A model generated the notes under the pieces. It saw only the letters and a program-made list of their open reading frames with translations, had not been told where the DNA came from and ran no database searches. From Ligula intestinalis (lineage: Eukaryota > Platyhelminthes > Cestoda > Diphyllobothriidea > Diphyllobothriidae): DNA of 64,000 nucleotides. The stretch lies in assembly GCA_036362985.1 (NCBI GenBank), contig JAYGXS010000006.1, positions 15,524,531-15,588,530 of the forward strand. The letters run 5' to 3'. Shown here one piece after another: positions 1-13,900 of the stretch. Both the position numbers and the translations under genes were made by a program. Each line of letters begins with the position of its first letter. The first letter of the stretch is position 1.

Positions 1-959
1 AATCCTTTTTTAACTTTCTGAAATGTTAATAATCGCCATCGTATAGCATCAAGTGCCCTATGTGTATAAGGCACGTCGGCCGCTTGTTAAAAACCGTACA
101 GTGGGCCCCTGTGGTGCGAAGGCTTTTCGCGTATTTAGTGCTAATTCATAAGCATTCTCGGGGGTTTATAAAAGAAAAAAGGATAAAGCTGTAAATACAA
201 ATCATAAAACGTTACCTTTAGAGTTACAGTTGATTGTCTAAAGATACCAACATTGCAAATATGCACGTAAATATGACAGTAAATTTCTCTTAAAAGACGT
301 TCAAAATATCCTTATGAGAAAATTTGACCGCTTGTTTGGCAGTCACCTCCCAGGAATATAGCGCTAAAATAGACACCGCACCACATAAACATGAGTCCCA
401 GAAAATCTTGTCAACAATTTAACATTTTGTAACGTTTAAAAAATTCCATGGGACAAGTCATTCAAGTACCTCGCCCCTTACTCTCACCACTTATGCTGTG
501 CTCATTCGGTGTGGTTTATTGCTTTAAATAAGGCTTCATTGCTGAGCGATGCTCACTCAAATTAGAAATTTGCAATGACTGATTACTTCAACAAAACAGA
601 CCAGTGAGCTGTGCGAAATAGTTTAAGCGAAGGCCAGCGTTAACATCAACGGCGACCTCGACAGATAGGAGAAGTATATTCACAAAATATGCGTTCGTTG
701 CGTAACCAGAGGCCTATCGAAAATAACATCTTTCACATGCATCGCAGGTGATCATCCTTGGTGCCATGGTGGTTTGACCATCACCGTCCGGCCCGTTGCT
801 TGTTGCAATTTTACCACCAGCGTTAGTGATTGGCGTGATAATTACTCGACTAATTTGGCTCAGTGATGCTGTCTCTGAAAGCTGTGTTCCATCTATATGC
901 TCCCCGCTTGACTGATTGCTTTTTCCAGGCAAATTCTAACCACCGAGTAGGCAGAAGGA

Positions 960-1130
960 GGTCGTGAGATTTAGCGATGGACGACGGGTATGAGAAGCGC
1001 GTCATATGCGGATCACCGCTCATATCGTTATCACTTCTCATGAGAATTTTGAGCTCGTTCAGTTTGAAGATGTGAGAGTTGACGTTATTCCTCCTACCTG
1101 CTAACGCTTGGTTGACAGTCCTCATTCAGA
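960..1130 (+). repeat. Fragment of dispersed repeat B
   Basis: The stretch around 1038-1085 (CACTTCTCATGAGAATTTTG onward) resembles 17374-17425 and 59459-59510, where CACCTCTCGCGAGAATTTCG leads into a similar AT-rich tail. Homology is partial and judged by eye. Confidence 0.35.
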
Positions 1131-4100
1131 ATCAGATTTCAGTATCCTTGCTATTATTGTTTCATCCGCTGCTGTACAGGATCTGGTAAACTTTCCAGAC
1201 CATTCCGCTGTTCTACGAGGTCACATGCCCTCATGCTTTGCCACCTGATTGCTAAGTTTGATTTGGCACGCAAATATCTCCCCTACTACCTGTGCTCTAT
1301 ATATGGGAAATTAGAAGATCAAATCCAACCCCCTCTTCCCACCCCAAACGTTGTGTGAATGCAGCTGACAATTTTAAGACATCCGTGGTGCGAAGGAGCA
1401 CATAATACACTTTGAAGATGATCAAATTTGATTAAGTTCTGTGTCGTGAGGTCTTTGCTAAAAACTGCGCACGGAGCGTCATTTCGTCTCAGTGCCCGTC
1501 ATTACAATACAGGAACCAAGCCCTCCGGTCCAATACAATGCATCTCAAAGCGCCTATTCAGTGCCCTTGTGCAACTGAATTAAGGGTGAATTTTCAGGTT
1601 TCAGTTGAAACCTAGTATCTGTGTCGTGTGTGCCGCTTTCCTGGACGCTGCTTTCAGGCCACAACAATCTTCGCAGTAGACAAAGACATCGGTATAAGCA
1701 GCTGATTTATTTGCCAAGAGCTGGTAGAACGGTGGACAAATCTATCAAAGCAGCTAAACTGGGAGCTCATTATGGATACGCATTATAGAACAAACATCAC
1801 CGCATAGAAGGAGTAATACCAACGCTCAAAACGCGGGAATTTATAACCACGTGAGGCGCGAGCTACATCAGCTATGGTTCTGCAGCTCGCGGTCCAGCAG
1901 CAACTTCCAGGAGCTCCCCCTGTCTCTTCTTTTAGTAAACTAACAAGTCTGGTGAATTTATTCAATCAAAGTTCAATCGGGCATGAGCTTTTAGATAAGC
2001 GAATGGAATGTTTCAGACCTACCGAGGTCTCAAGGTGCACGGGTAACCTTGCCTATTTGAAATGCACTTTAGGCCTACTCCATTTTTTGGGGGCTTCTAG
2101 CCACACATGCTGCGCTTTCATCCATTTTCTGACTACTCACAGCGAATCTTTGTAAATGGATGTCTTCTAGCGCATCATGATCAAGCCATTTTTAGGATGT
2201 TTAAGATTTGTTTGCATGAGAACTTTGTGATCCTCTTTTATTCTGATTTAAAGATAATTTAGGCGAACGATACAAAATTGTTAAAATTATCAACAGTGAT
2301 ATCGATTCTGCGTAAACAATTAGAAACTCTATTGTTATACCCTGAAAATATTCCTCTATAAGAATCTCTTGTTTTGAAGAATTCCAGCGTATGAGCTTCG
2401 TTATTCGGTGTTTTTTTAATCAATTTCACTTGTTGAGGAAAAAGAGAAGCAGTCATTTTGGTGAACATGGTTGATGTGTCCCCCGAGAGTACAGGGGAGC
2501 AGAAACGCCCAACCCCTGCCAGAAGAACAAATGGCTTTGCGCTAAGTTCCAAAAATATAAATATATTCCGGCCCCAACACTGACGCTGGCCCAAATCTTA
2601 AACATTTCTCCGAAATTAACGCTTACCCTATCATTTATCTTAATCATAACCTTAACTGCTGCCCTAATTTCTCTGGAGGTTACTGGAAGGGGGGACGCTA
2701 AAGCTATCTTACCACCATTTTAAAGTGGACTGAATCTTGTCACCTAGGCACACTTCAACTACAGATGACCTCCGCAAGACGGTATCTTTCCAGTCTGGAG
2801 AATACTGATTAACACCACAACATTCGCAAAAAGAAGTCGAATTTATGCTGGATTTGCATAGGCACCCCAAATTCTTTCAGATAGTTGGCACTATTGCTTG
2901 ACATCTGATGGCCCCTCTTCGAAACGAGTTTTTTTACTTTTTCACAGTAATATGCATCAGGCCTTTGTTAGCATCCTCCTTCAAGCCCCTTCGCAAAAAT
3001 AAGTTTTTATTGTTGCATTCTGTGTCAAATGCCTTTTGCGAAAAGCTAGCAGTCTCAGACGCCAAAGTCTTCCTCTGCAAGCCTGCGTTTGACTGTTTCA
3101 AAATTGCATGTTTTGTCTAATAAGTCATGATGTTTCCTTAACAAATCGGTGAATGGAAATTTGCAGTAAAGTCTGACAGTTTGAGGCTCTCTGACCATCG
3201 TCCTCCCGACCAATTGCGTTTCACAGCAAATGAACCGTAAAGAGAGACAGAAAAAGATTCATTTCTGTGGTATCGTATGCATACGCTGCCTACGAGTCAT
3301 ACAGGCTAACGTCATCAGCAGTAAGCAGCCTGCCACTTCTTTACCTCGCGGGTCTACGTATCCATTTGATATGAATCGTCGGTTTGCTTTTGGTGTCGTT
3401 GAAAAGATTGCCACGCCCCTCAAAAGACGCCTGGGAGATTTTGAAACATGGCACTGCATTCTGAACCTCATCGGTAATCCTGTGACTTCAATTAGCATTA
3501 CGGAGTCTCATGAGGACATTTAGATAAATATGTGAATCTAACGGGTAAACGCCCACGATGATACTATGCGTATGCTCTGTTCACATATTTTCCACCCAGC
3601 AATTTATTCCTACCAAATCTTGATAATTGACATGCGTATCTACTGTTTAGGACCTTCCACGATAACCTCCATATAACTCTCTCTCTGTTGTATTCGTTTT
3701 ATAAAACTATAGGGTTTCCTTTTGAGAACTGGGAAGTTACTGAGTAAATTAGGAAAGGCTGAAATGCTAAGTCACTGGCTTTTTCTCTTGCTGATTAAGC
3801 TTAGATCGTTTTATAGACCCAATATTAAAAACTTCAATCGAAAAAAAAGATAGTAGTGCAAGGGACTCAGGCCAGCAGACTTTACATTTGGACTTGCCGT
3901 TCTGACGTTAAGTGGTACGATTGCCGATGACTGCTTTCAGTTTCAGCAAACGTTTTATGTGCTTTATTAATTAATCGCCATAAGCGTGCTTTAAATATCC
4001 ACGTTTCCATGATACTGTTACCTCCTCCTGAGTTTCTTCCTTTATTCTTAGCCGCTATGTAATGTGCAGTGACGTGGCTACTCATAAGGTCTTTCAGCGG

Positions 4101-4734
4101 CCGCAGGAAAAGGCATAGCTTGTGCATGTCGGCAACAGGTAGCCTTTAATCCCACAAAATCACCGTTAGACCATCCTACGAACGACTAGTGCCTTGCCAA
4201 CAGAAACGATTACTTTATCTACCCTTCCACTGATACGCTCCATTTATTCATGCATCACTGCATAACAAACCTAACGATCCTTTTGAACTGCAATCAAAAA
4301 GCCAACTTGATATAAATTAAAGACGAAAGGTTGTTTCGAAACAAGAATAAACCTGCGCCATGCAAACGACATGCAGAAGTCAGAGCCCGAGGTTATTCTT
4401 CTCGAGTGTTAAATTGTTCTCTACACGAAAAGTAGGTAGCTGTTATTTTGAACGAAAGTGGGGAAATGTGGTCAGTCGGTCACTGGATACGATTTTGTTT
4501 CTATGAATACTTGGTAAGGATTACTTATACTGCCCAATAAACAGGACACTGGAATAGGAATGTTTGCTTGATTAATAAAGTTGGTCCCGCGCGTAATTCC
4601 ACAAACGACCAATATTCTCCTTTTCTAACGTTAACATTAACCGTAACGTACACCTATACCATAGTCCTGCTCTTAACCCTAACTCTATCCTAGATTATAA
4701 CTCTACAGTACCTAGAGGCTAACACGAGCGAAAA

Positions 4735-5330
4735 TGCAGGTCCGAGGATGTAGTTGAGAAGACGCAGATGCGAGCACTGCGATAAGAACTTTATTCGCCT
4801 GCAGGCTAGGATTCCGTCGCGGATCCAGCATCAGAGCCAGTAACAGAAACGGGTTATTCATATACAGGGAGTTGTAGTATTTATAGGATACAATCAGTAT
4901 GCTACTGTATACTTATTACAACTAACGGCTCCCTTTATCAGGAATGGATAGCCGTTTGTGTGCTTATTGCTTTATGGCCGGTATAGTGTCCTTGTCTGCC
5001 GCAAAGGGAGCGCACAGACAAATGAGTCTTCTAAAGCTCGCGCCAGAGAGCCAGATGGCCAAGCAGTCATCCCGCCCAAGTCCAACATGCTGATGAAATT
5101 TCAAAGGATTACGACCCGCATGCCGGCCATCAAGCAATTAGCACACAAACGGGCACCTATCTTCAATAAGGGGGAGCTCTTAGTTATAATAAGTAAACTG
5201 TAGCAAAGCGACTGTACCCTATAAATAATGCAACTGCATCTGTATGAATTACCCTTTTCTGCGACGGAATCCGAGAGGTTAAGCGAAAAAAGTTCTTGTC
5301 TAGTGATGGCAGCTGCTTCTTCTTAACGCT
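4735..5330. repeat. Foldback (inverted-arm) repeat element
   Basis: The left arm, 4745-4860, read on the minus strand, and the right arm, 5240-5330, read on the plus strand, both carry pieces of the arm consensus (GACGGAATCC, then AGGCGAATAAAGTTCTTGTC, then CTTCTTCT). Between them, 4930-5190 holds a copy of repeat B in inverse orientation relative to 17060-17300 and 59225-59450. The arms are diverged, so this is an old copy. Confidence 0.55.
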
Positions 5331-6339
5331 AACTTTGATCTTGACTATACCGGAACCATAAAATTAACCCTATTTTCGAGGCATTTGTCGCTAAAGCATC
5401 TGTATCGGGGGCTGCTCCTATTATTCTGTTTGATTAAAGTTATTTTCACCCAGATTTGTAAGTTAATTTGTTGAAGGCCTTTCTCAGAAGTTCATCCATG
5501 ATTGATTATAGGATATTTAGCACATAGTTGCAAAGTAGCGAATACTACTACCGCTAACGATCAACCTCTGTGTTTCCTTTTTCCTGGCACTTGGCCGTTT
5601 ATTTTTCTTATCCATCTGGGAGAAGAATTAAACATAATAATAAGACAGACGGTTGCAAAACAAATTTCTGTAGTTGAGAATAAGTTTGCATTCCTGTCTA
5701 GGTGCCCTGCTAGAGCGCTATTGTTTGGCATTTGGTTGACGAACGGGAATAAAGATCTTTCGGTATGCTCAGCTTGTACGGTCACATAAACAGGAGATGA
5801 GGATGTGCAATATGCATGTCCCGGAGGCTGAGAGGGGAGCGAAGAGGACGAAGAAAAGGCCTGCCGAGACAGGTGAACCGTGAAGACAACTGTCATGAAG
5901 GAGTGGGAAGTCACCAACACGAAGGGGGCAAAATCAGACAGCGAGGTTCGCCCATGGCTCTCTGATGGTGATGGTGGCCGTGGTGGTGGTAGTAGTGGTG
6001 TTAAGTCTGTTTCATGATGGAAAAGCGAGTATTGGTCGCGTCAATGTCTCCTCTGGTCTATAAAAATAATAACTACGGCCTCCAAGAGAGTCACTGTTTC
6101 TATATAAACAAAGTGTTCAAGGCAGTCTGCTCACATTCCTCAGTGAACAGGGAGGCTGATACGGGCAGATAGATAGGAGGTGCAAATGGGGGACAAAATG
6201 CTCAGGGTAATTTATCTGATGATGATGAAAAGCATTGGAACACCACGCTTGCTGAAAAGATTGGATAAGCATGACTTGTGTGGCTGCCTACACAGGACAT
6301 AGGGGTATGAAATTCCCACCCACTTAAAATAGGTGGCTC

Positions 6340-6640
6340 GCGATCAATTTCAGGAAGGGAAGATACTCTCAGTTCTTGGCCTTAACACAAACCCGAACTT
6401 AAGACTAGACTTGGACCCTAATCTTAACCCTAGCCCTATCCTGAACGTACGATGTACAGTAAGTACCCATCCCAACCTTAAAATTTAACATTATCTTGAC
6501 TCCACCTCCAAATTTGATCTCAATCGCAACCTTAAATCTAACCCTAACACTCAGGGTTCTCCAAAACCTAATTTTCCCGGAAGTTGGCGCAAAGCCACAT
6601 ACATTGTTGTCGGTTCCTTTTCGCGTGTGCCGTTTAGGCG
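6340..6640 (-). repeat. Telomere-like dispersed element
   Basis: Degenerate CCCTAA/ACCCTAAC-type units run from about 6385 to 6560. The right flank has the conserved end TTTTCCCGGAAGTTGGCGCAAAG followed by GTTGTCGGTTCCTTTT. The reverse complement of this flank matches the start of the copies at 20875, 28605, 38585 and 54900. Confidence 0.55.
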
Positions 6641-6989
6641 GCTATACAAGTCAAGCTTGGTGATATTTCACATTTTGAACTCCGATATGTGAGTATACTT
6701 AAGGAACAGAAACATTTGAAAATTGCAACGTTTATTCTGTGTAATAACTCCATGTAATAGGTAAATTTGTAAAATGAGCATTAAAGGTGCGCACTTGAAT
6801 GGACGTATGACGTATTCCTGGTCAAGTGTTTGCTGTGTCTAGATGGAGTGTGGTGGCGTATGTGACACGGAGGCCCAAGCTATGTAGGCTGAGACCCGAA
6901 CTGCTCCTCTTATCATCTTGCTGTATTAAAATCCTGGTCAAGTGTAGGCTGTGCCCAGCTGTGCGAGTTGGATTCGTGCGGCTGTTTCC

Positions 6990-7265
6990 ATTGGGCATTG
7001 CTGGCATGAATAGGTGCAGACTCACGCACCAGCCACCCGTGTCCTTCCAGGCACATCCACGCCGTGGGACCTGGCCGGCTCCGGCTGGGCCAACCACTTG
7101 TCTCCGGTCTCGCCTTCAGAATTCTTAACTCTGTCTTGACACCAGGCCTGGGCAGATGAGGGAAGAGAGATTGTAGCAGATAAAATGCAAGGCTTATACC
7201 ACCTAAGACTAATCCACGCATAAGTCACCGTTCCTGCACCACCACGCTGTGTAGCATACGGTGGA
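6990..7265 (+). repeat. Dispersed repeat C, copy 1
   Basis: About 280 bp shared with 21060-21375, 35115-35445 and 47075-47375. Landmarks in order are CTGTCTTGACACCAGGCCTG, then GAGGGAAGAGAGATTGTAG, then CACGCATAAGTCACCGTTCC and GGTGGA. No coding potential was recognised. Confidence 0.6.
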
Positions 7266-7726
7266 AATTGCGGGAATCGATGGCCGGGCTGTTGTATCAA
7301 GGATCTGACCGCCTGAGTTCCATTTTCCCCGTGCACAGCACACAAGTTTCGGAGCTTGTCAGACAACAAAGACCTTAGCTAAGATCATATTGAAGCAAAA
7401 TTAAGTTTGAGATCATAAAATCAAAGTATAAGACCACAGCGGCACAAAATTTTTGTGGAGAATCAAAGAAAACTGTTGTCAAATAACCGCTAAAGGATGA
7501 TATTTACGCCGTTAGTGTGGTTGATTTAACGGAATTTCAAACCGAACGAGTAAATTTACTTTCGAATAGTTTGACGTGAGGGGAAAATGCTGCTAGCACT
7601 GATTATTTATTATGAAGAAAGTGATTATTTTCGCCATTTCCATTCGCTTCCCTAGAGTATGAGTTAATCTTCATTCGAATAGACACTACTGCTTTTTTAT
7701 TTCTTAAAATTTGATTGCATTTTTAG

Positions 7727-7940
7727 ATTCTGGTACTATAGAATCCGCAAATGTTGTGGATAGCTTTGCGTACCAGAAGCTTCCCTGCTGCGAGGTTGAC
7801 GAGGAGGCATTCTTGCCCACCACAGCTAGCAAAGACGCCCGGGCAGATTTGGTGCTCTGTACGGATGTCCAGGTTAATGACCAGCCCTCAAAGGTGGCTG
7901 CACCGGTTTCTGATCTTAAGGATACCGATAAAGTCAATAG
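7727..7940 (+). CDS. PHACTR: PHACTR exon A (first exon seen)
   Basis: 214-nt exon with a T-rich acceptor ending TTTTTAG and the donor GTTAGT. It enters with two bases that close a split codon and leaves with two bases (AG), which pair with the C opening the 11509 exon to make a Ser codon. The encoded stretch is acidic, without a recognised domain. The assignment rests on phase match and codon quality rather than homology, so it is less certain than the 3' exons. Confidence 0.55.
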
Positions 7941-10900
7941 GTTAGTGACAAGAGCTGTATTTTACAATTCCTGTCAACTGTTAACCAAATATCTGCAGAT
8001 GACAGTTATTTTCCACTTTTTTTCTTGTACTTGCTTTAGCCAAAGCTGTGAAGAAACTGCATTTTTTACCGAAAAGCCTTTTGCGAATAGGATTGCTGAG
8101 GTGCAAAAATAAGCTGCCAATATAAACTGCTGCCCAGACGGGACTCTACTTCAGTTGCGTCTGTGGTGCCAACGAATTTGACGTGGGGTTCTGACCTAGT
8201 GTGTCTCAGTTCCTGACCACTAGCTCATGACAGCGAATATGTTACTAATAATTATTTCACAGTGTCTCCACATTTATTGACATCCATTATGCATACACCT
8301 TTAGAAAGTGGTAATATTTCCTCCAGTTCTTTTGAAGATAAAAATGCTATCTATTTTAAATTTACACCTAGGAGGTGCTCAACTATTTTTAATACTTCTT
8401 AACAGCTTATCAAACAAGAAATTGCTCGATCTTTAACAACTGGTTCCCGTGTTCGTTTGACATCGTGACAAAATGAACTCAAAATCAACATATTTTTATG
8501 TTCCTTTGTCCATGAATATTTGCAGCACATGCTTAAGGCAAAGCCCACAGGCAAGAGTCTCCTTACTGTGAATTAAAATGGAATGGAAAAGAAATACTTT
8601 TATGACGAAAATGCCAAATGTTGGGTAGAAACTTTATGGTCAAAACGATCCAATACAAGGGATACATCAACGTTAATTATTGTTTGACTTAACAGTTATC
8701 GGGAGGATCTTCTTGTTCTAGATGTCATTAGTTAACGCGAATAAAAGAACGGCGAAATTCAGTTTTCTGCGTTAAGACGAAAAAAGGTAGGATTATGAGA
8801 CGTTTTAGTTAAATTTTACAAGAAAACTTACTAGTGATGAATTCGAATGAAAATATCTGGAACCATTATACATATTGGATGCTCGTTTGACACTCAGTCA
8901 ACAGTTTTAGGAAGGGATATTTCCATTGGGAATTACTTTCTTTCTATCAGAAATGAGATATTTTGTAACAAACGAAGGTCTGCATCTTGAACTCACAGTC
9001 GAAGACTGCCAGGGACTGACAATTTATGGACCATTTTTATGCCACTCACGTGACCACGATTTCGAAATGAGTACTATGGCTGAAGAATGCAGCGAATATA
9101 CTGATAGCAAAGATATGCTCTCGAATTTGTCTTTTGGGCCAGTTATTTCAAGCAGAAAAGGGTTTTTTAAAGGGTTTATAGCTACTGCCGGACAATAAAA
9201 AACTCGGTGAAGATGCGCATGCTTTCTAAACGAAGCAATTTTTATTTGACTATACAATAGAATCCAGTTAAGCTGGGATCAAATAAGCTTATGGGCTTAC
9301 TTGTTATCTCCTCTCTTTTGCCATTACGTTTAGTAAAACATATATCGACTGACAATGCCGTGAAAATCGGTCCAGCACTCTGAAACATATGCGTAGTACC
9401 ATTTCGATATTAGAGGCTGTATAAAGCAATAAAGGCGGCTCACATTTACTTGATTAGACTGTTTGCGCACACATACAATTTTTCTTAGTTCACCAACTTA
9501 CTGAAATTTCAAAATTATGTCATTTATGTCGTCTATGGTTTTCAGTGGTTTCAAAAAAATGCAATCAATGGTCACTTACCACTTTTGCAAAATACAAGAA
9601 AAATATGAATTTCAATTAGTTTTTATTAACACATTTCGGCAAATGTTTTTATTGAAAGTTTTGTGATATTTTACTCAGCACAATACTAGCATATAGACGT
9701 TATTAGCCTGTTTGACAATATGCAAGTGCATGGTTATATACTTTGAGTTTCTTTATCACATTTAAAATGATTTTCTTTCGCGAAAGCGCAACCACTTGAA
9801 TTTGCCGGCATAGCGCTGGACATTCAAATTAACTGCTTTGTAGTGGTCTTGGATTTATGTTGAGTTGAGAATGCACATAGGCATCTGTGCTTCCCCAAGG
9901 CATCTACATTATTTTCGAAAATCGGTAGTTGACATCATTTTCCCTTCAGCATACGATTCGAGCATTAGAAACCCTCAACTCTGCTTACCTCGATAAGTGT
10001 GTATAAGGGTCAATGCTGTCTATTTTACCCGAAACAAAGGCATAGGCGAGTGTTTTCTGCACGACAAATGAGAGCGAACGTTCAGTCGACCACTGGATAC
10101 ACGCTAATCTCCAGTTATTTTCATTTTTGGATATGAGAAGAGGTTGTGTGATAGTTATCGTGCGACATTTTGTCACCAAAACTTCGACGGATTTAGAGGA
10201 ACGTCTTCTTTGCGTTTCATACTTGGTCAGTTACTTTTTCAAAAACTATCCATTGGTTTTTGATCTATGGAAAACTCGGCGGTGGTTAGCACCATTGTTT
10301 GGCGGTTCATTTAAGTAACACACCACTTATCGTAAGAGTTCAGAGCGCAACCACGGTATTGGAACACAGGAACAGAGGCGTAATACTTTCTGGAAATGCA
10401 CACACCTCCACAGCTGCTGTATCTGAGAATGAGGCTAATTACCTACCACGAATAAATGCGAAGGTTCGCGTTCCAGGTGATTTTTATGAGTAAAGGAAAG
10501 GCTTTTCGATCACCGGAACACTTTGGGTATTGTTCTGTGTCTTCGGACTCGTATGGGAGTTCATCGTCAGCGATAACTGCTGCAACAGATAGGCGACAAT
10601 TATAGGGAGTGTAAACCAATCAACTAAGAGTGACATACGTCTGGAATCGACTGTACAGGGGTCTGTACGTCGGCGCCAAATCTATCCACCGATTGATTGA
10701 TTTCCTTCCCGTGGACCAGACTTCAATCAATTCTCACCTCGTCTTGTTGCCGACGTGGGCGAATATCTTGACTTTTGCAAAGTTCAACTCATGGCCCGTT
10801 TCTTAGGTCAGAGCAGCAACTTGCGATAATTCGTCGTTAAGTCGCAAAACTAGGTTACTTTCATGTTCGCGTTCAGTTTGAGCTGTGTAAATATAAGGAC

Positions 10901-13900
10901 AGCTTAGGTATGGGATGCGAAATACCATCCAAGATTGTTTTTGGGCTTTCTTTGGTCTATGATTTTCATTACCCTGCTGTGCATGGTAACTGTAGGTTGG
11001 TGTCCAATTCACCGCCCAGTCCCGCAGCGAAATGGTCAGTCGCTTCTGAGACTTCCCATATATATGGCAGACTGTGCCATATCCTATTAGAAAAGGTTAT
11101 CAATGACGCTGGTTTGTGATCTTAAACGACAAATTGACCTCTCTGATGGGTAGTAAGCCAATGATATTGTACGCTTTTCTAGTGCTACTCATGGTGCTTA
11201 CAGTCAAAAAAAGGTATGGTTATCAGGGTCTCCTGAAATTGGCTTACTTGCAACGGAATAAGACAGAGCTTTATTGTAAATATGCCTTGTTGTACTTAGG
11301 AGATCCAACCGAATGAATCCTATAAGGGTTAAACAAAGTATTACTAAATTATGATACAAATGTAAGGGGTATAAATTTTACGATAACTCGAACTTTTCAT
11401 ATGGTTATATGCCATTTAAAGGGAACTTTGGTGTGTTTTCATGAACTTTGATGACCACCTCAGACGACTTATCTATTCCCTCCCCGTATTTTACTTTTCT
11501 GATTGTAGCGAATGGGTGGCATTTGATAGGTCTTCTAGCCGTCAGAGTAAAAGGAAGCCGAAGAAGAAATCCTTCCTGTCCATGATCAGGATCCAATGTC
11601 CCCAAGTAATCAGTTCTCAGGACTCAAAAGGTGACACCTCCAACGCGAATTTCAAATCTCCAGAGTCTTCCGAAAAACTGCACCTAGTACGCAGCCACAA
11701 GCAGCACTACGAACCGGTTAAATTGCAAATAGACTCGCCCATCTTGCTGGATGATAATGATCAGGGTGAAAATCTCAGCGACATTGATGTTCAGGCGGAA
11801 ATGGAACGGAATAGACAGCATCACCACCAGCGGCAGCGGCAACGGCTGCAGCAGGGTGAATTACCTGTAGTTTTAACCGTTCGCTCGAACCGAGCCTCAA
11901 ACGGTCACGCAGAAAGCGTTGCCTCCAAGACTCCTGAGACGCCAGTTGCTCGAAAGGATAGTAAAGCGTTGGTTTCACATCGACGGGAATTCGTAGGGCG
12001 TCGACTGCCTGCGTGTTTACCGGCCGATGATTCTGACGTTGAAATGCAACTAGAAGGAGAGAGCAAGTCGTCTCAGCGGCCGGCCAATCAAAATATCTTC
12101 TTAAGGCCCTTACCCAGCCCTCAGGCAGCTAAAGAACATGCAAAATCAAAGGGACTGGAAGAATGCGATGAGGTTCTATACACAAAGCGGCCTCCCGAGG
12201 TCCCCCGGAGAATGAAGAGGGCTAAAAAGCAACCGGTTGATGCTGTCGATAAGGGGTCCACAGACATGCTCAAGAGTGATGAGAGATACGGGAGGACTAA
12301 TGACTGCGCTCACGATGGTCGCACTTCGATGGATGGACACCGGTCATCTCTTCATCATACTGTCAATCTGAAAAATGGTGTGGCAGATGAAACTGGATCA
12401 ATACTACTAAGGAGAGATTCAGACAGTAGCGAGTCGCGTTCCTCAGGGTCACATCACGAGTTTACTAATGCTGGTCATGTCATCACTCCTCAGTTGCATA
12501 GAAAAGGACATGCTGTGGACACATCGACAGTTCCCAGGCCAAGCAACAAGAGTTCTAGTTCCGGATACGTAAGTAATCAATGATCTCGTTTTTCAATAGA
12601 TTACGTGTGCAGCTTATGGTCAACGGACGTGTCAGTAACAAGCTAGGAATGCTATCATACTGTTAGGAAGGTTAAAAGCAAAGTTGTCTGTTAATATACG
12701 ACTTTTTATTGAAATATTGGCATCCCAGGCTATATAATTTGAAACCAGAACAGGTCTTTGGGAACAGAATAAACTTTATTGCGTAAATTGTCGAGACTGG
12801 TCCCCCCAGCTCCTCCAGGCAAAAGAGAGGTGTCTCAAACAACTGCTAACTTTAAATGATGCATCACACAAGATTCGATGGTTGGCCAGAGTTTAAGCCA
12901 AAAGGCGTTACATGCATTTAATTATCCGGTCGATAGTAGGTGTTTTTGTTTCCAATTGGTCTGTAGAAGTTTGTGATTAACATCGATATCGATATGCTGA
13001 GAAATGCATGCCTCGTCTGAGTGCAGTGTCTCCAGAAATTCGCGGCATTTTCTAGTAGCGCAGGTGCTAATGATGTGGGTTTTCTCCTATGCAAATATTT
13101 GTTCTGTGTCCAGTGCGGGCATAACAACCCAGGGTAGGTGGTCTCGTCTCCTCACCGTTACCCGATGTTCATTTATACGGGTGAATAGGGATTACCCGGT
13201 TTGACCACAATAGACCGTATAACAGCTGGTACGTGGTATTTTGTAGACGATCACTCTTCTGTTAAATAGCCAACCCTAGACTTAGGGTGTAAAAGCTGAG
13301 GGCGCAAAGGGGTTCTAGGCTAGTGCACAATTTGTTTTTGCTGTTTCCTTAGTTGTCTTTCAACGAGCTCAGATAAATATGGGGGAGTTCGCCATTCCGT
13401 TGGTTTTTGCCCTTTAGTGGTCGTAGCTCTGAAAATACATTTTTTTCTGAACCGTTGTTGTCACATGCATCGATGAACAAAGTTCGGAGGATATCTTCTA
13501 TTAGAAAACAATTGAAAAAGGATTTTGTTGCTGTTCGAATTTTTTCTTAACCGGAATAATGAGTTTTCGCTCGAATTAGAAAGCTGTTTATAGGACTGCC
13601 TTCCTGAGACATGCGATTTTACTCTCAAAATAAAAGATGACTCCGGAGTATACATATTTAAGATAAGTTGACTTATGAAGCATTCCTTAAGCCTTCCTGC
13701 TAACAGGAACGTATAAGAATGGGAGTTGGCTATTTAGCTCTTTTCCCACGTTAAATTGATTTCCTGAGAATTCTGAGTTGAGGTTTTGGATGGAGTAATT
13801 CTAGTTTGTCTTTTTAGTTGTCGCGTAATTTTTTCGAACGATGAGGAGATAATAACCACAGGTACTAACCGAAGGCCTATATACGTGTTTCGCCCATATG

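Larger units (their letters stand above)
1..7726. other. Upstream region without a recognised gene
   Basis: No open frame here resembles a known protein or has connected splice sites. The N-terminal exon or exons of PHACTR may lie here or further upstream; I looked for an RPEL-type motif and did not find one. The stretch holds dispersed repeats listed separately, a GGT/GTG-rich run near 5966-6000, and otherwise unremarkable AT-leaning sequence. Confidence 0.5.

Noticed and set aside
1874..2155. 93-codon frame containing an FRPTE string as a possible RPEL exon
   Set aside because: Spacing and surrounding residues do not fit the RPEL pattern, and no splice link was found.
8926..9198. 90-codon frame as an extra PHACTR exon
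   Set aside because: No fitting acceptor and donor; the flanking exons already match in phase without it.
11441..11508. ATG at 11441 as the start of a single-exon gene
   Set aside because: A strong acceptor at 11507-11508 and phase match to the exon ending at 7940 make it an intronic extension of the open frame.
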